From assembly GCA_017514645.1 (NCBI GenBank), contig JAFWJP010000159.1:1-16004 (forward strand): DNA of 16,004 bases. The letters run 5' to 3'. The notes under the pieces were generated by a model, which had not been told where the DNA came from, did no database searches, and worked only from the letters and a program-made list of their open reading frames with translations. Shown piece after piece: positions 1-9,027 of this stretch. The translations under genes were made by a program, and so were the position numbers. Origin of the DNA: Solobacterium sp. (GTDB taxonomy: Bacteria > Bacillota_I > Bacilli_A > Erysipelotrichales > Erysipelotrichaceae). Position 1 is the first letter of the stretch. Every line of letters begins with the position of its first letter.

Positions 1-879
1 CTGGATGATGACGGTGCAGAGACGGTCGACAACCTGGCAGATCGCGTTGCCTGCCACAACAGCAGCGCCCATATGTCCCAGAACGATCGATACAGCCGTA
101 TTGCCCATTCCCAGCATGAAGTCGGAGATGAGCACCGGCGCACCGAGACGGAAGTACTTGCCGTAGAATTCGGAAGAAGGGGAACGCAGCAGATGCTTGA
201 TCCGCAGCCCCAGATCCTTGTCGATCACCAGGATATAGATAAACGTTGTCAGGAATTCCGCCAGCCTGGCAATCAGTGTTCCCAGGGCGGCACCGGCAAT
301 CTCCATGCGCGGCGCGCCCAGCCTTCCGAAGATGAATACCCAGTTGAAGAACAGGTTCACGAAGAATGAGATGATGGAGACAACGAGTCCGAGTTTCGGC
401 TGACCGACGGAACGCATCAATTGTGCGTATACCAGTCCGGTACCGTGCAAAGCAAAGATGAACGTTGTGATCTTCAGGTATTTCACACCCTGGAGGATGA
501 CATCCTGTTCATCGGTAAAGATGCGCATGATCCCGGCCGGAAAGAACCAGGTGAGCAGGGCAAAGACAAGGGCTGCACCCAGGGAAAGACGGAAGGCCAT
601 GCTGAAGGTTTCCCGTACCTTGGGCTTGTTGCCGGCACCCCAGTACTGGGCGGCCAGAACACTGGATCCGCCGATGATGCCCATGCAGATGATCGTGAAA
701 ATATTGTAGTACTGGTTGGCCAGACTGGACGCGGAGAGCTGTACTTCTCCGAACTGTCCGAGCATCATGGTGTCGAGCATGTTGACACCCATGTTGATGG
801 CCTGCTGCAGGGCGACCGGCAGCATGATCCCGAGTACTCGTCTGTAGAACTGTCTGTCAGCAATGATCTGTGGTTTCAT
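1..879 (-). CDS. MATE family multidrug/Na+ (or H+) antiporter, partial (C-terminus outside window)
   Basis: The minus strand is open from an ATG at 879-877 to the left edge: 293 codons in frame and no stop. The protein begins MKPQIIADRQFYRRVLGIML and is strongly hydrophobic with repeated membrane segments. Typical MATE motifs follow: a first helix ending in NMLDTMMLGQFG, then IIGGSSVLAAQYWGAGN, then SVGQPKLGLVVSIISFFVNL. These match the first half and start of the second half of MATE exporters, which are about 450 residues, so roughly 150 C-terminal residues are missing. Known family role: efflux of cationic drugs or toxic metabolites across the inner membrane, driven by Na+ or H+; the substrate cannot be told here. 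It is divergent from mutS. No good Shine-Dalgarno lies near the ATG (GAGAGG is about 21 bases upstream). An in-frame TTG at 885-883 is another possible start. Confidence 0.88.
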   Translation of the reverse strand, partial: MKPQIIADRQFYRRVLGIMLPVALQQAINMGVNMLDTMMLGQFGEVQLSASSLANQYYNIFTIICMGIIGGSSVLAAQYWGAGNKPKVRETFSMAFRLSLGAALVFALLTWFFPAGIMRIFTDEQDVILQGVKYLKITTFIFALHGTGLVYAQLMRSVGQPKLGLVVSIISFFVNLFFNWVFIFGRLGAPRMEIAGAALGTLIARLAEFLTTFIYILVIDKDLGLRIKHLLRSPSSEFYGKYFRLGAPVLISDFMLGMGNTAVSIVLGHMGAAVVAGNAICQVVDRLCTVIIQ

Positions 880-887
880 AATCAATA

Positions 888-893
888 ATTATA
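888..893 (-). promoter_or_regulatory. Candidate -10 box of the MATE gene
   Basis: Read on the minus strand this is a perfect TATAAT, only 8 bases before the ATG at 879-877. Transcription starting about 7 bases downstream would begin within a base or two of the start codon, giving an almost leaderless mRNA. No convincing -35 hexamer is seen at 16-18 bases. The position is consistent with the lack of a nearby Shine-Dalgarno, but the call rests on one hexamer. Confidence 0.35.
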
Positions 894-922
894 GGGCAAA
901 CCTCTCGTCAGTTGCACATGTT

Positions 923-931
923 TGTTATAAT
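923..931 (+). promoter_or_regulatory. Extended -10 promoter of the mutS-uvrA-hprK operon
   Basis: TGTTATAAT is a perfect TATAAT with the TGn extension, which lets sigma-A promoters work without a good -35; none is seen at the right distance. Transcription would start near 938. That makes the upstream in-frame ATG at 935 unlikely as the start and supports ATG 953. Confidence 0.55.
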
Positions 932-952
932 GTTATGGCTGAGGAAGAAACA

Positions 953-3475
953 ATGACGGAAAAACTGACACCGATGATGGAACAGTACTTTGAGATCAAG
1001 AAAGACTATCCTGACACGCTGCTGTTCTACAGGATCGGTGATTTTTATGAAATGTTCTATGAAGACGCGAAGATCGCTTCCCGGGAATTGGATCTGATCC
1101 TGACGGGAAAGAGCGTTGGTACACCGGAGCGGGCACCGATGTGCGGTGTTCCCCACCATGCGGTCACCCCGTACATCCAGCGCCTGGTACAGCGCGGCTA
1201 CAAAGTTGCCATTGTGGAGCAGACAGAAGATCCCAAGGCGGCCAAGGGCATCGTCAAGCGGGATGTGGTGCGCATCATCACGCCCGGTACGATGATGGAC
1301 GACACGAACAACGAAAAGAACAGCGTCTATATCGCGTCGATCGAAGACTGCGGCTACAGCTATGCGCTGGCCATGGCGGAGATGAGCACCGGTGAAAACA
1401 TGATCCGTGACTGTGCGCACAACTTCACATCGCTGATCCAGGTACTGCTGAGGAACAATGTACGGGAAGTGGTCGTCCGCACAGGATTTGAGCAGAAGAT
1501 CATCCTGCAGCTGCGGGAGATGCACATTGCTGTATCCTACTGTGACAGTGCGGACATCAAGGAGAACTACACTGCTCTTGCGTATGAAGTACGCAAGGAG
1601 CAGGACAGGGCGGCCTACGGCCGGCTGCTGGCGTATCTGGAAGAAACGCAGAGACAGCTGCTGGAACATCTGCAGCCGGCGGTCATCGAGCGGGAAGATA
1701 CCGTTCTGTACATGGATTTCAGCACGCAGAGGAACCTGGAACTGACAGAGTCTCTGCATCCTCAGAACAACGGTGAAACGCTCTGGTCGTTCCTCGATGT
1801 GTGCAGAAGCGCCATGGGTTCACGGAGACTGAAGCAGTGGATCGTCAAGCCGCTGGTTGACCGTGCGCTGATCGAACAGCGCTATGACCGTGTACAGGTT
1901 CTGATGAAGAACTTCCGGACACGGCAGAAGCTGCGGGATCATCTGAGCCGGATCTACGATGTACAGCGTTTGATTGCCCGGTGTGCGATGGGTACGGCCT
2001 CGGCTGTGGACTGTCAGCGCCTGGGAAAGACGTTGAACGAAGTGCCGGGGATCCTGGACTGTCTGAGTGATCCTGCTTTTGCGGAGTATGCCGGTACCGA
2101 CCGTCTGCAGGATCTCGGCGATATGCTCGCCAAAGCACTGAATGATGAACTTCCGGCTCAGTTCAGCAGCGGGAATATCTTCCGTGACGGATACAACGCG
2201 GAACTGGATGAAGCAAGAATGATCCAGCGCAACGGCAGACAGTTCATCGCTTCCCTGGAAGCGAAGGAACGGGAACGGACCGGGATCAAGACGTTGAAGA
2301 TCGGCTACAACAAGGTCTTCGGCTATTATATTGAGATTTCCAAGGGAGCCCTGGATCAGGTCAAGGATGAATGGGGCTATATACGCAAGCAGACCCTGGT
2401 GAACAATGAACGCTTCATCTCCCAGGAGCTGAAGGAGAAGGAAGACGCCATCCTGCACGCGGAAGAGAATGCCGCAAGGATCGAACGGATGCTGTTTGCG
2501 GAACTGCTGGATACAGTGCGCAGGCAGCTGGTGCCTCTGCAGAGACTGGCAGTGGTTCTGGCGGAACTGGACGTCTATGCGGCGTTGGCGGAGATCAGTG
2601 CCAAATACGGTTATGTACGTCCGGAATTCACGGATGATGAGATGGAGATCATCTCGGGCAAGCATCCGATCCTCGATGTCATGATGAAGGATCCCCGCTA
2701 CATTGCCAATGACCTGAAACTGAACCGGGAGAACTCCATCCTCCTGATCACCGGCCCGAATATGGGCGGTAAATCCACCTATATGCGTCAGACCGCACTG
2801 ATCGTGATCATGGCGCAGATGGGCTGTTTCGTACCGGCAAAGCGCTGCCGGATGCCGCTCATCGACAAAGTCTTCACCCGGATCGGTGCCAGTGATGACA
2901 TCCTTGCCGGTCAGTCTACGTTCATGGTGGAGATGAGCGAAGCGAACCATGCCCTGGAGAACGCAACGGAACACTCTCTGATCCTGTTTGATGAGATCGG
3001 CAGAGGGACATCCACCTATGACGGCATGGCACTTGCCCAGTCCATGATCGAATACATTGCGGCCGTGATCCACGCCAAGACGCTCTTCAGTACGCATTAC
3101 CACGAACTGACAATGCTGGCGGACAATATCCCTGCGATCCGCAACGTCCATGTCGTTGTCAAGGAAGACAACGAAAAGGTCACGTTCATGTACAAGGTCA
3201 AGGACGGCAGCGCGGACCGTTCCTACGGTATCAACGTAGCGAGACTTGCCGGTCTCCCCGAAGGTGTGATCGACCGTGCCGGACAGCTCCAGAAGGAACT
3301 GGAATCCAAGAAACGTGTCGTCCAGCAGAATTTCCAGCTGGTGGAAATGAAGCGGGAAAACCCGGCGGCGGAAAAGGTGCTCGGCATGCTGAAGGAAGTC
3401 AACGTTGACGATCTTTCCCCGCGGCAGGCCTGGCAGATGCTGGCAGACCTCAGCGAAGAAAGCAGAAAGGAGTAG
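953..3475 (+). CDS. mutS: DNA mismatch repair ATPase MutS
   Basis: The product recognises base mismatches and small loops after replication and starts repair with MutL. It has 840 residues, close to other MutS1 proteins (853 in E. coli). The mismatch-binding Phe-X-Glu motif is present in GDFYEMF (Phe31, Glu33), which distinguishes it from MutS2. The Walker A loop GPNMGGKST is at 601-609 and the Walker B/signature DEIGRGTST starts at Asp680. The C-terminus has the conserved [10 protein letters not shown] tail. I chose ATG 953 because GAGGAAG at 941-947 is correctly spaced before it and [12 protein letters not shown] matches the usual MutS N-terminus; earlier in-frame starts lie upstream of the promoter start. 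A beta-clamp motif of the QLSFF type is at best degenerate (QLVEM near the C-terminus). uvrA follows two bases after the stop; mutL does not follow. Confidence 0.97.
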   Translation: MTEKLTPMMEQYFEIKKDYPDTLLFYRIGDFYEMFYEDAKIASRELDLILTGKSVGTPERAPMCGVPHHAVTPYIQRLVQRGYKVAIVEQTEDPKAAKGIVKRDVVRIITPGTMMDDTNNEKNSVYIASIEDCGYSYALAMAEMSTGENMIRDCAHNFTSLIQVLLRNNVREVVVRTGFEQKIILQLREMHIAVSYCDSADIKENYTALAYEVRKEQDRAAYGRLLAYLEETQRQLLEHLQPAVIEREDTVLYMDFSTQRNLELTESLHPQNNGETLWSFLDVCRSAMGSRRLKQWIVKPLVDRALIEQRYDRVQVLMKNFRTRQKLRDHLSRIYDVQRLIARCAMGTASAVDCQRLGKTLNEVPGILDCLSDPAFAEYAGTDRLQDLGDMLAKALNDELPAQFSSGNIFRDGYNAELDEARMIQRNGRQFIASLEAKERERTGIKTLKIGYNKVFGYYIEISKGALDQVKDEWGYIRKQTLVNNERFISQELKEKEDAILHAEENAARIERMLFAELLDTVRRQLVPLQRLAVVLAELDVYAALAEISAKYGYVRPEFTDDEMEIISGKHPILDVMMKDPRYIANDLKLNRENSILLITGPNMGGKSTYMRQTALIVIMAQMGCFVPAKRCRMPLIDKVFTRIGASDDILAGQSTFMVEMSEANHALENATEHSLILFDEIGRGTSTYDGMALAQSMIEYIAAVIHAKTLFSTHYHELTMLADNIPAIRNVHVVVKEDNEKVTFMYKVKDGSADRSYGINVARLAGLPEGVIDRAGQLQKELESKKRVVQQNFQLVEMKRENPAAEKVLGMLKEVNVDDLSPRQAWQMLADLSEESRKE

Positions 3476-3477
3476 AG

Positions 3478-6324
3478 ATGGAAGCGAACAAGATCATCAT
3501 CCATGGCGCAAAAGAGAACAATCTCAAGAACATCTCTTTGGAAATACCCAAGAACAAGCTCATTGTTATGACCGGTCTTTCCGGAAGCGGAAAGACATCA
3601 CTGGCCTTCGATACGATCTACGCGGAAGGTCAGCGGCGGTATGTGGAATCCCTCAGCGCCTATGCCAGAATGTTTCTGGGCGGTGTCGACAAGCCGAACG
3701 TAGAATCGATCGAAGGATTGTCTCCGGCGATCTCCATCGATCAGAAAACGACTTCGAACAACCCGCGTTCCACCGTCGGTACGGTAACGGAGATCTACGA
3801 CTATCTGCGTCTGCTCTATGCCCGTACAGGTGTACCGTACTGTCCGAACCACCATATTCCCATTACGGGCATGACGGTGACGGAGATGGTCGAAACCGTC
3901 TGGCAGAACGAAGACGGTACCAGACTGATGATCATGGCACCGATCGTACGGGAGAAGAAGGGAACCTACAAGGAAACGTTCACCAAGCTGCAGAAGGACG
4001 GTTATGTCCGTGTACGTGTGGACGGTGAGGTGCGCCTGCTGGAGGACGAAATCACTCTGGAGAAGAACCAGAGACACAATATTGACGTAATCGTGGACCG
4101 GATCATCAAGCGGGATGAGAACCGCAGCCGTGTCTTCGATTCCATAGAAACAGCACTGAATCTCGCGGACGGCAAGGTCATTGTTGCGGCAGGGGACAAG
4201 GAATCCCTGTACTCCAGCAGCTATGCCTGCCCGGTCTGCGGCTTTTCCGTACCGAACCTGGAACCGCGTCTGTTCTCGTTCAACGCTCCGCTGGGTGCCT
4301 GCAGTCTCTGCAACGGTCTGGGCATCACGGAAGAAGTGGATGTTGATCTGCTGATCCCGGATGACAGTCTGTCGCTGAATGAAGGCGCGATCCGCTACTA
4401 CAAGAACCTTGTCGGAACGGACAACATCGAATGGCAGACATTCTGCGTCCTGTGCCGGGCTTACCGCATCGATATGGACAAACCGGTGAAGAAGTTGACG
4501 GAAAAACAGATGAACATCGTACTGCACGGCAGTGACAAACCGATCAAATACTCCATCACTTCTTCCTCCGGCAACCAGTACTCCCGGAATGATTACATCG
4601 AAGGTGTCAAGGATCTGATCGAACGGCGTTACGGGGAGACCCAGAGCGCCTGGTCCAAGGACTGGTACCATTCCTTCATGGTGGAAAGCACCTGTCCGAA
4701 GTGCGGCGGAAAGCGCCTGAATGAGCAGGCTCTGTCCGTACAGGTCGCCGATAAGAACATCATGGAATACACAGCGATGTCGGTCGTGGACGCGCTGGAC
4801 TGGGTGAAGGATCTTCATCTCAGTGAAACGCAGGCAAAGATCGCGGAAATGGTCCTGAAGGAGATCCGTGACCGTCTGCAGTTCCTGAAGGATGTCGGTC
4901 TGGAATATCTGACCCTGGACCGTCTTGCCTGTACACTGTCGGGCGGTGAAGCACAGCGCATCCGTCTGGCAACCCAGATCGGCTCCCACCTGTCCGGTGT
5001 TCTCTATGTCCTGGATGAACCGAGTATCGGTCTGCATCAGCGGGACAACATGAAACTGATCGGTACGTTGAAGGAAATGCGGGATCTCGGCAATACGCTG
5101 ATCGTCGTTGAACATGACGAAGAAACGATGATGAACGCGGACTGGATCGTGGATATCGGCCCGGGTGCGGGCATCCACGGCGGAGAAGTCATTGCGGAAG
5201 GTACGCCGCAGGACATCATGAAGTGTGAAAACAGCATCACCGGTCAGGATCTCTCCGGGAAAAAGAAGATCAACGTTCCGGAAAAGCGCCGCAAAGGCAG
5301 CGGAAAGAGCGTGAAGATCTACGGTGCGTCGGAAAACAACCTGAAGCATATCGACGTTGAATTCCCGCTGGGCAAGTTCGTTGTGGTCACCGGTGTTTCC
5401 GGAAGCGGAAAATCCACCCTGGTCAATGAAGTGTTCATGAAGGCTGTCCAGCAGTCCATCGGACGGATGAAACGGGTGAAACCGGGCCGGTTCGACAAGA
5501 TCACCGGCACGAAGAACATCGACAAGCTGGTGCAGATCGATCAGGATCCGATCGGGAGAACGCCGCGCTCCAACCCGGCGACCTACACCGGTGTCTTCGA
5601 TGATATCCGGGAAGTGTTCGCCAATACACCGGAAGCGCGTCTGCGCAGCTATGACAAGGGACGCTTCTCGTTCAATACCAAGGGCGGACGGTGTGAGGCC
5701 TGCCAGGGAGACGGTGTCCGGGTCATCCGGATGAACTTCCTGCCGGATGTCTACGTCCCCTGTGAAGTATGTCACGGAAAGCGCTACAACGAGGAAACCC
5801 TGCAGGTTACCTTCAAGGGAAAGAATATCTATGAAGTGCTGGAGATGACGGCGGAAGAGGCACTGAGCCTGTTCGCCAACCATCCGCGCATTCACAGCAA
5901 ACTGCAGACGCTGAATGATGTCGGTCTGGGCTATGTCAAGCTCGGGCAGTCATCCACTACGCTTTCAGGCGGTGAAGCACAGCGCGTAAAGCTGGCAAGC
6001 GAACTGCAGCGCAAGCCGACAGGCAAGACGGTCTATATTCTGGATGAGCCGACGACGGGACTTCATACAGATGATGTCAAGCGTCTGATCGATGTTCTGT
6101 CCAAGATTGCGGACAGCGGGAATACGGTACTGGTCATTGAACATAATCTGGATGTGATCAAGAGCGCGGACTGGATCATTGATCTCGGTCCGGAAGGCGG
6201 TGACAACGGCGGAACGATCATTACCTGCGGAACACCGGAACAGGTTGCGGAAGTACCGGAATCCTGGACCGGTCAGTATCTGAAGAAAGCATTATACGGA
6301 TCATGGGAGGACTACGGGAAATGA
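3478..6324 (+). CDS. uvrA: Excinuclease ABC subunit A (UvrA)
   Basis: This is the damage sensor of nucleotide excision repair, a DNA-binding dimeric ATPase that loads UvrB on lesions. At 948 residues it is the normal family length. It has two ABC ATPase modules: Walker A 33-40 (GLSGSGKT) and 639-647 (GVSGSGKST), signatures LSGGEAQ at 487-493 and 829-835, and Walker B boxes LDEP at 512-515 and 855-858. The insertion-domain zinc site is Cys251/254/275/278. The essential C-terminal zinc finger is Cys739/742/762/765. The ATG follows AAGGAG (3467-3472), which lies in the end of mutS, so the two are almost certainly co-transcribed. Its last codon overlaps the start of the next gene (ATGA). In many Firmicutes uvrA follows uvrB; here uvrB is absent from the window. 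Confidence 0.98.
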   Translation: MEANKIIIHGAKENNLKNISLEIPKNKLIVMTGLSGSGKTSLAFDTIYAEGQRRYVESLSAYARMFLGGVDKPNVESIEGLSPAISIDQKTTSNNPRSTVGTVTEIYDYLRLLYARTGVPYCPNHHIPITGMTVTEMVETVWQNEDGTRLMIMAPIVREKKGTYKETFTKLQKDGYVRVRVDGEVRLLEDEITLEKNQRHNIDVIVDRIIKRDENRSRVFDSIETALNLADGKVIVAAGDKESLYSSSYACPVCGFSVPNLEPRLFSFNAPLGACSLCNGLGITEEVDVDLLIPDDSLSLNEGAIRYYKNLVGTDNIEWQTFCVLCRAYRIDMDKPVKKLTEKQMNIVLHGSDKPIKYSITSSSGNQYSRNDYIEGVKDLIERRYGETQSAWSKDWYHSFMVESTCPKCGGKRLNEQALSVQVADKNIMEYTAMSVVDALDWVKDLHLSETQAKIAEMVLKEIRDRLQFLKDVGLEYLTLDRLACTLSGGEAQRIRLATQIGSHLSGVLYVLDEPSIGLHQRDNMKLIGTLKEMRDLGNTLIVVEHDEETMMNADWIVDIGPGAGIHGGEVIAEGTPQDIMKCENSITGQDLSGKKKINVPEKRRKGSGKSVKIYGASENNLKHIDVEFPLGKFVVVTGVSGSGKSTLVNEVFMKAVQQSIGRMKRVKPGRFDKITGTKNIDKLVQIDQDPIGRTPRSNPATYTGVFDDIREVFANTPEARLRSYDKGRFSFNTKGGRCEACQGDGVRVIRMNFLPDVYVPCEVCHGKRYNEETLQVTFKGKNIYEVLEMTAEEALSLFANHPRIHSKLQTLNDVGLGYVKLGQSSTTLSGGEAQRVKLASELQRKPTGKTVYILDEPTTGLHTDDVKRLIDVLSKIADSGNTVLVIEHNLDVIKSADWIIDLGPEGGDNGGTIITCGTPEQVAEVPESWTGQYLKKALYGSWEDYGK

Positions 6325-7922
6325 CACTCCACAAAAAAGGCGTCCTGCTACGACAGATCAAGGATTTCTTCGATCTGGAACAGCTTTCCGGAGACGAACA
6401 TTCTCTGGACCGTTATATCTATGTGCCGGATGTGAACCGTCCCGGTCTGGAACTTGCGGGTATCGAAAGCCCGAACCAGCCGCACAGGATCATCATCATC
6501 GGCAACAAGGAATCCAACTACATCCATAACTACATGAGCGAGGAACAGCAGAAGGAACGTTTTGCCAGAATGATCAATCACAGTGATCCGGTCATCGTCA
6601 TGACGGACGGTATCGAAGCACCCTGCATTCTGCTGGAGATCGCCTCCATGATCAACTATCCCGTTCTACGTACGGCATCTCCGACAACCCGGTTCACCGT
6701 CGACCTGATTTCCTACCTGGATGAAGTTCTTGCGGAAGAGACAACGGTGTCCGGTGTTCTGATGGATGTCTACGGCAAGGGTGTGCTGATCACGGGACAC
6801 AGCGGAATCGGTAAATCGGAAGCGGCACTGGAACTGATGCGCGACGGACATGCGCTGATCGCGGATGACCGTGTGGACATTCAGCGCTATCACAACCATC
6901 TGGTGGGTTTCTCCCCGGAGATCCTTACCGGACTGCTGGAGATCCGCGGCATCGGTATCATCGATGCCAGAAGAATGTTCGGAGACAGCAGTTTCAAGGC
7001 CCGTTCCAACATTGACTTCGTGATCCGTCTGGTCGGCGGACAGCAGGAAGATGAAGGAATCGTGCGCATCGGTGATGAATACGAGCAGACAACGTCGATC
7101 CTGGGCGTCAAGCTTCCCCTGATCGTTCTGCCGGTCATGAGCGGACGCTCTACCTATGTGCTGATCGAGACAGCGGTTGCCAACTACATGTCCAAGGAAC
7201 AGGGCAATGACAGTGCGAAACTGTTCCGGAGGAACCTGAGCAGTCTGCTGCAGAAGAACAACCAGGAAGTCACCCGCCGCCGGCAGGAACAGACCGCTGT
7301 GCTGTTCGACCTGGACGGTACGCTGGCAGACACAGAACCCGCCATCATCCACAGCTATGAACAGGTATTCCGGACGTACGGATCTGTTGAGGATTTCACG
7401 CCGGAGCGAAGGATCGAAGTCCTGGGACCTTCCCTGGATGAAGAAATGCACAAGTTCTTCCCGTCGGTTCCGGTTCCGGAAATGATCGACCTGTACAAGA
7501 ACTACCAGACAGAACACCTTGCGGAATGGATCAAACCGATGCCGAACGCTGAAAAGACCCTGAAAGAAATCAGGGATCTCGGTTACAAAACCGGTATTGT
7601 AACGACCCGCAGGCATGATTCAGTACTGAACGTACTGGAAATTCTCGGATTAAAGGATTATTTTGATATTATCATAGGTCATGATGACGTTGAGCGCGGA
7701 AAGCCGGATCCGGAAGGCATCCTGAAGGCTGTGGATCAGCTTGGCTGCCGTCAGTCCGTGTATGTCGGCGACAGTGCCGGCGATATGCGGGCAGGGCGCG
7801 CAGCAGGATCGCTGACGGTCGCCTATCCGACCAAGGAAGAAAAACGCACTTCCCTGGAGAAGGCAGCGCCGGACTACATCATCAACGATCTGCATGACCT
7901 GATGGAAATACTGCATAAGTAG
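6321..7922 (+). CDS. hprK: HPr kinase/phosphorylase fused to a PpaX-like HAD phosphatase
   Basis: One uninterrupted 533-residue frame holds two enzymes. Residues 1 to about 315 are HprK, which phosphorylates HPr on serine with ATP or pyrophosphate and reverses this by phosphorolysis, releasing pyrophosphate; it controls CcpA-dependent catabolite repression. Seen: N-terminal NRPGLEL, P-loop GHSGIGKS (159-166), IADDRVD with Asp182/183, and signature EIRGIGIID (207-215). After a basic linker (about 316-324) comes a class I HAD domain: DLDGT (Asp330, Asp332), Thr428 in IVTT, Lys461 in GKPDPE, and GDSAGD (Asp484, Asp488). GPSL, GIVTT, DDV and KPDPE resemble B. subtilis PpaX, a pyrophosphatase. ATG 6321 overlaps the uvrA stop (ATGA) and follows GGGAGG (6305-6310). 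Oddity: Ser144 occupies the place of the L. casei active-site His140. Pyrophosphatase activity is inferred; phosphoglycolate is another possible substrate. Confidence 0.93.
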   Translation: MTLHKKGVLLRQIKDFFDLEQLSGDEHSLDRYIYVPDVNRPGLELAGIESPNQPHRIIIIGNKESNYIHNYMSEEQQKERFARMINHSDPVIVMTDGIEAPCILLEIASMINYPVLRTASPTTRFTVDLISYLDEVLAEETTVSGVLMDVYGKGVLITGHSGIGKSEAALELMRDGHALIADDRVDIQRYHNHLVGFSPEILTGLLEIRGIGIIDARRMFGDSSFKARSNIDFVIRLVGGQQEDEGIVRIGDEYEQTTSILGVKLPLIVLPVMSGRSTYVLIETAVANYMSKEQGNDSAKLFRRNLSSLLQKNNQEVTRRRQEQTAVLFDLDGTLADTEPAIIHSYEQVFRTYGSVEDFTPERRIEVLGPSLDEEMHKFFPSVPVPEMIDLYKNYQTEHLAEWIKPMPNAEKTLKEIRDLGYKTGIVTTRRHDSVLNVLEILGLKDYFDIIIGHDDVERGKPDPEGILKAVDQLGCRQSVYVGDSAGDMRAGRAAGSLTVAYPTKEEKRTSLEKAAPDYIINDLHDLMEILHK

Positions 7923-7935
7923 GAGGAATAAAACT

Positions 7936-8319
7936 ATGCTGGAAAACAAAATCGTATTCGGCAGCGGCTTCAACGGCACCATGGAAGCCGGCGGACAGAC
8001 CATCGTCATCAGCGGCCCGGGTGTTCATCCGTATGACATGACATTCGGTGCGACAGCTTCCTGTCTGTATTCGACATTCCTGGATTATGTGAATGCGAAT
8101 CAGCTGGATGTCCGCGGAGCAGAAATCATCGTTACAGGTGAAAAGAGAACAGAACCGGATCCCTGCTATCTGACATGGGTCAATGTCGATATCACGGTTG
8201 ATTCCGATGAAGATATGGAAGACATCGAAAAGGCATGGGACTATGCCTGGAAGAACTGCTCGATGCTGAACATGGTCGCACATGTTGCAAAGTGCACATT
8301 CGATCTGAAAAAGAAATAA
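7936..8319 (+). CDS. OsmC family protein (OsmC/Ohr-like thiol peroxidase fold)
   Basis: The product has 127 residues, typical of short OsmC-like proteins. The two family cysteines are visible: Cys43 in ATASCLYSTFL and Cys108 in NCSMLNMVA, the pair that reduces organic hydroperoxides in OsmC and Ohr. The core pattern GPGVHPYDMTFGATASC also fits OsmC. The second site lacks the usual Cys-Pro (here Cys-Ser), so peroxidase activity is probable but not assured, and this branch is less well characterised than true Ohr. AGGAGG (7921-7926) overlaps the stop of hprK and precedes the ATG by 9 bases, so it is very likely the last gene of the mutS-uvrA-hprK transcript. A terminator follows directly. Confidence 0.82.
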   Translation: MLENKIVFGSGFNGTMEAGGQTIVISGPGVHPYDMTFGATASCLYSTFLDYVNANQLDVRGAEIIVTGEKRTEPDPCYLTWVNVDITVDSDEDMEDIEKAWDYAWKNCSMLNMVAHVAKCTFDLKKK

Positions 8320-8331
8320 TAACGGATCATG

Positions 8332-8359
8332 AGCCTGTACATTCACGTACGGGCTTTTT
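8332..8359 (+). terminator. Rho-independent terminator of the mutS-to-OsmC operon
   Basis: The arms AGCCTGTAC and GTACGGGCT form a 9-bp stem with one G-U pair, a 6-base loop, and run into five Ts. It lies 12 bases after the OsmC stop. Confidence 0.88.
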
Positions 8360-8374
8360 ATCCGCAAAGACATG

Positions 8375-8406
8375 AAACCCTGCATACGCTGGATATGCAG
8401 GGTTTT
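8375..8406. terminator. Perfect 12-bp hairpin between convergent operons, probable bidirectional terminator
   Basis: AAACCCTGCATA and TATGCAGGGTTT pair perfectly around a 7-base loop (8387-8393). On the plus strand the stem ends in TTTT, and on the minus strand in TTT. It sits 4 bases past the stop of the minus-strand ABC permease and 16 bases past the plus-strand terminator, so it can back up the first terminator and end the minus-strand operon. The short T-run on the minus strand makes that direction less sure. Confidence 0.7.
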
Positions 8407-8409
8407 CTG

Positions 8410-9027
8410 TTACAGATCCTTTTTTTCGTAGATCCGGACAGAGAGCATCCAGGAACAGAAGTAGATCAGGATCACCAGTGCCGCACCGGCCGGAAGGATC
8501 ATCGGCCCGGATTTGATCAGTATTCCGAGGATCGGTCCCCCGTAGTTGATGATTGCCATGCCGCACAGCACCATGACCATGATCACGGCCATACGTACCA
8601 TCTGTCCCTTTACATGCCCGAATTTCACATTGATCGGGAAGGACACCGAGAATACCAGCATGGACATGGCCAGCGACATGCCGGTCGTGGCAAGGACGGC
8701 TGCCGTTTCCGCCTTCCGCAGGATCAGGTTCAGTACAAGGTAGAACAGGATCATTCCGGCGGAAGTGATGATGTGGACCAGGTAGCGTTCGGAGATGATC
8801 GTCTTCCGCTTCAGCGGCAGGATGTCGCAGTAGCTCAGCCATCCGGTCTGTTCATCCACCGCCATCAGGGATGGTATGATCGTACTGAAGAAGAACAGGC
8901 CGTAGGTTGCCCAGAACGCATTGTCCGGGTGTATGGAGCCCAGAATGATGAATCCAACGCACATGATCACGTAGATCCGGAATGACCTCAGCAGCGTCAG
9001 CCGGTCTTTATAGAGCAGTCACTTCAT
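8410..9027 (-). pseudogene. ABC-2 type permease with an in-frame TGA at codon 3
   Basis: From ATG 9027-9025, which overlaps the ATPase stop (ATGA) and has GGAG well placed upstream, the frame reads Met-Lys-stop, then LLYKDRLTLLRSFRIYVIM and an open frame to TAA at 8412-8410. Without the stop the protein would be 205 residues. About six membrane segments are visible, for example IITSAGMILFYLVLNLIL and VIMVMVLCGMAIINY. The start MK-X-LLYKD and the length fit the small ABC2_membrane_5-like permeases that pair with YtrB-type ATPases behind a GntR regulator. So a complete permease exists apart from one codon, consistent with CGA to TGA or a sequencing error. The first ATG/GTG start after the stop is GTG at 8970-8968, giving 186 residues; it has lost the cytoplasmic N-terminus and has no clear Shine-Dalgarno. 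It may still be expressed by readthrough (TGAC context) or reinitiation. Confidence 0.7.

Noticed and set aside
863..952. A 30-residue N-terminal extension of MutS
   Set aside because: It would begin upstream of the TATAAT box, lacks similarity to MutS N-termini, and ATG 953 has the correct Shine-Dalgarno.
1820..3151. A 443-codon minus-strand frame opposite mutS
   Set aside because: Same pattern of antisense composition, no domain, no ribosome binding site; mutS is unambiguous.
3598..5895. A 765-codon open frame on the minus strand opposite uvrA
   Set aside because: It lies wholly antisense to a certain uvrA, has no recognisable domain and is rich in His, Arg, Asp and Gln as expected from the reverse complement of a GC-skewed coding frame; no start signal was seen.
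7250..7310. Possible missed stop or frameshift creating the HprK-HAD fusion
   Set aside because: The frame is continuous through the linker, both halves are in the same frame with intact motifs, and no internal Shine-Dalgarno plus ATG precedes the HAD domain.
8327..8842. A 171-codon minus-strand frame overlapping the permease region
   Set aside because: It is out of frame with the clear membrane protein, is polar and His/Pro/Gly rich, and runs through the terminator hairpin.
9019..9021. TGA read as tryptophan (Mollicutes code) in the permease
   Set aside because: uvrA, rapZ, yvcK, the GntR gene, the ATPase and the nitroreductase all end in TGA at sensible family ends, several with overlapping downstream starts, so TGA is a stop in this genome.
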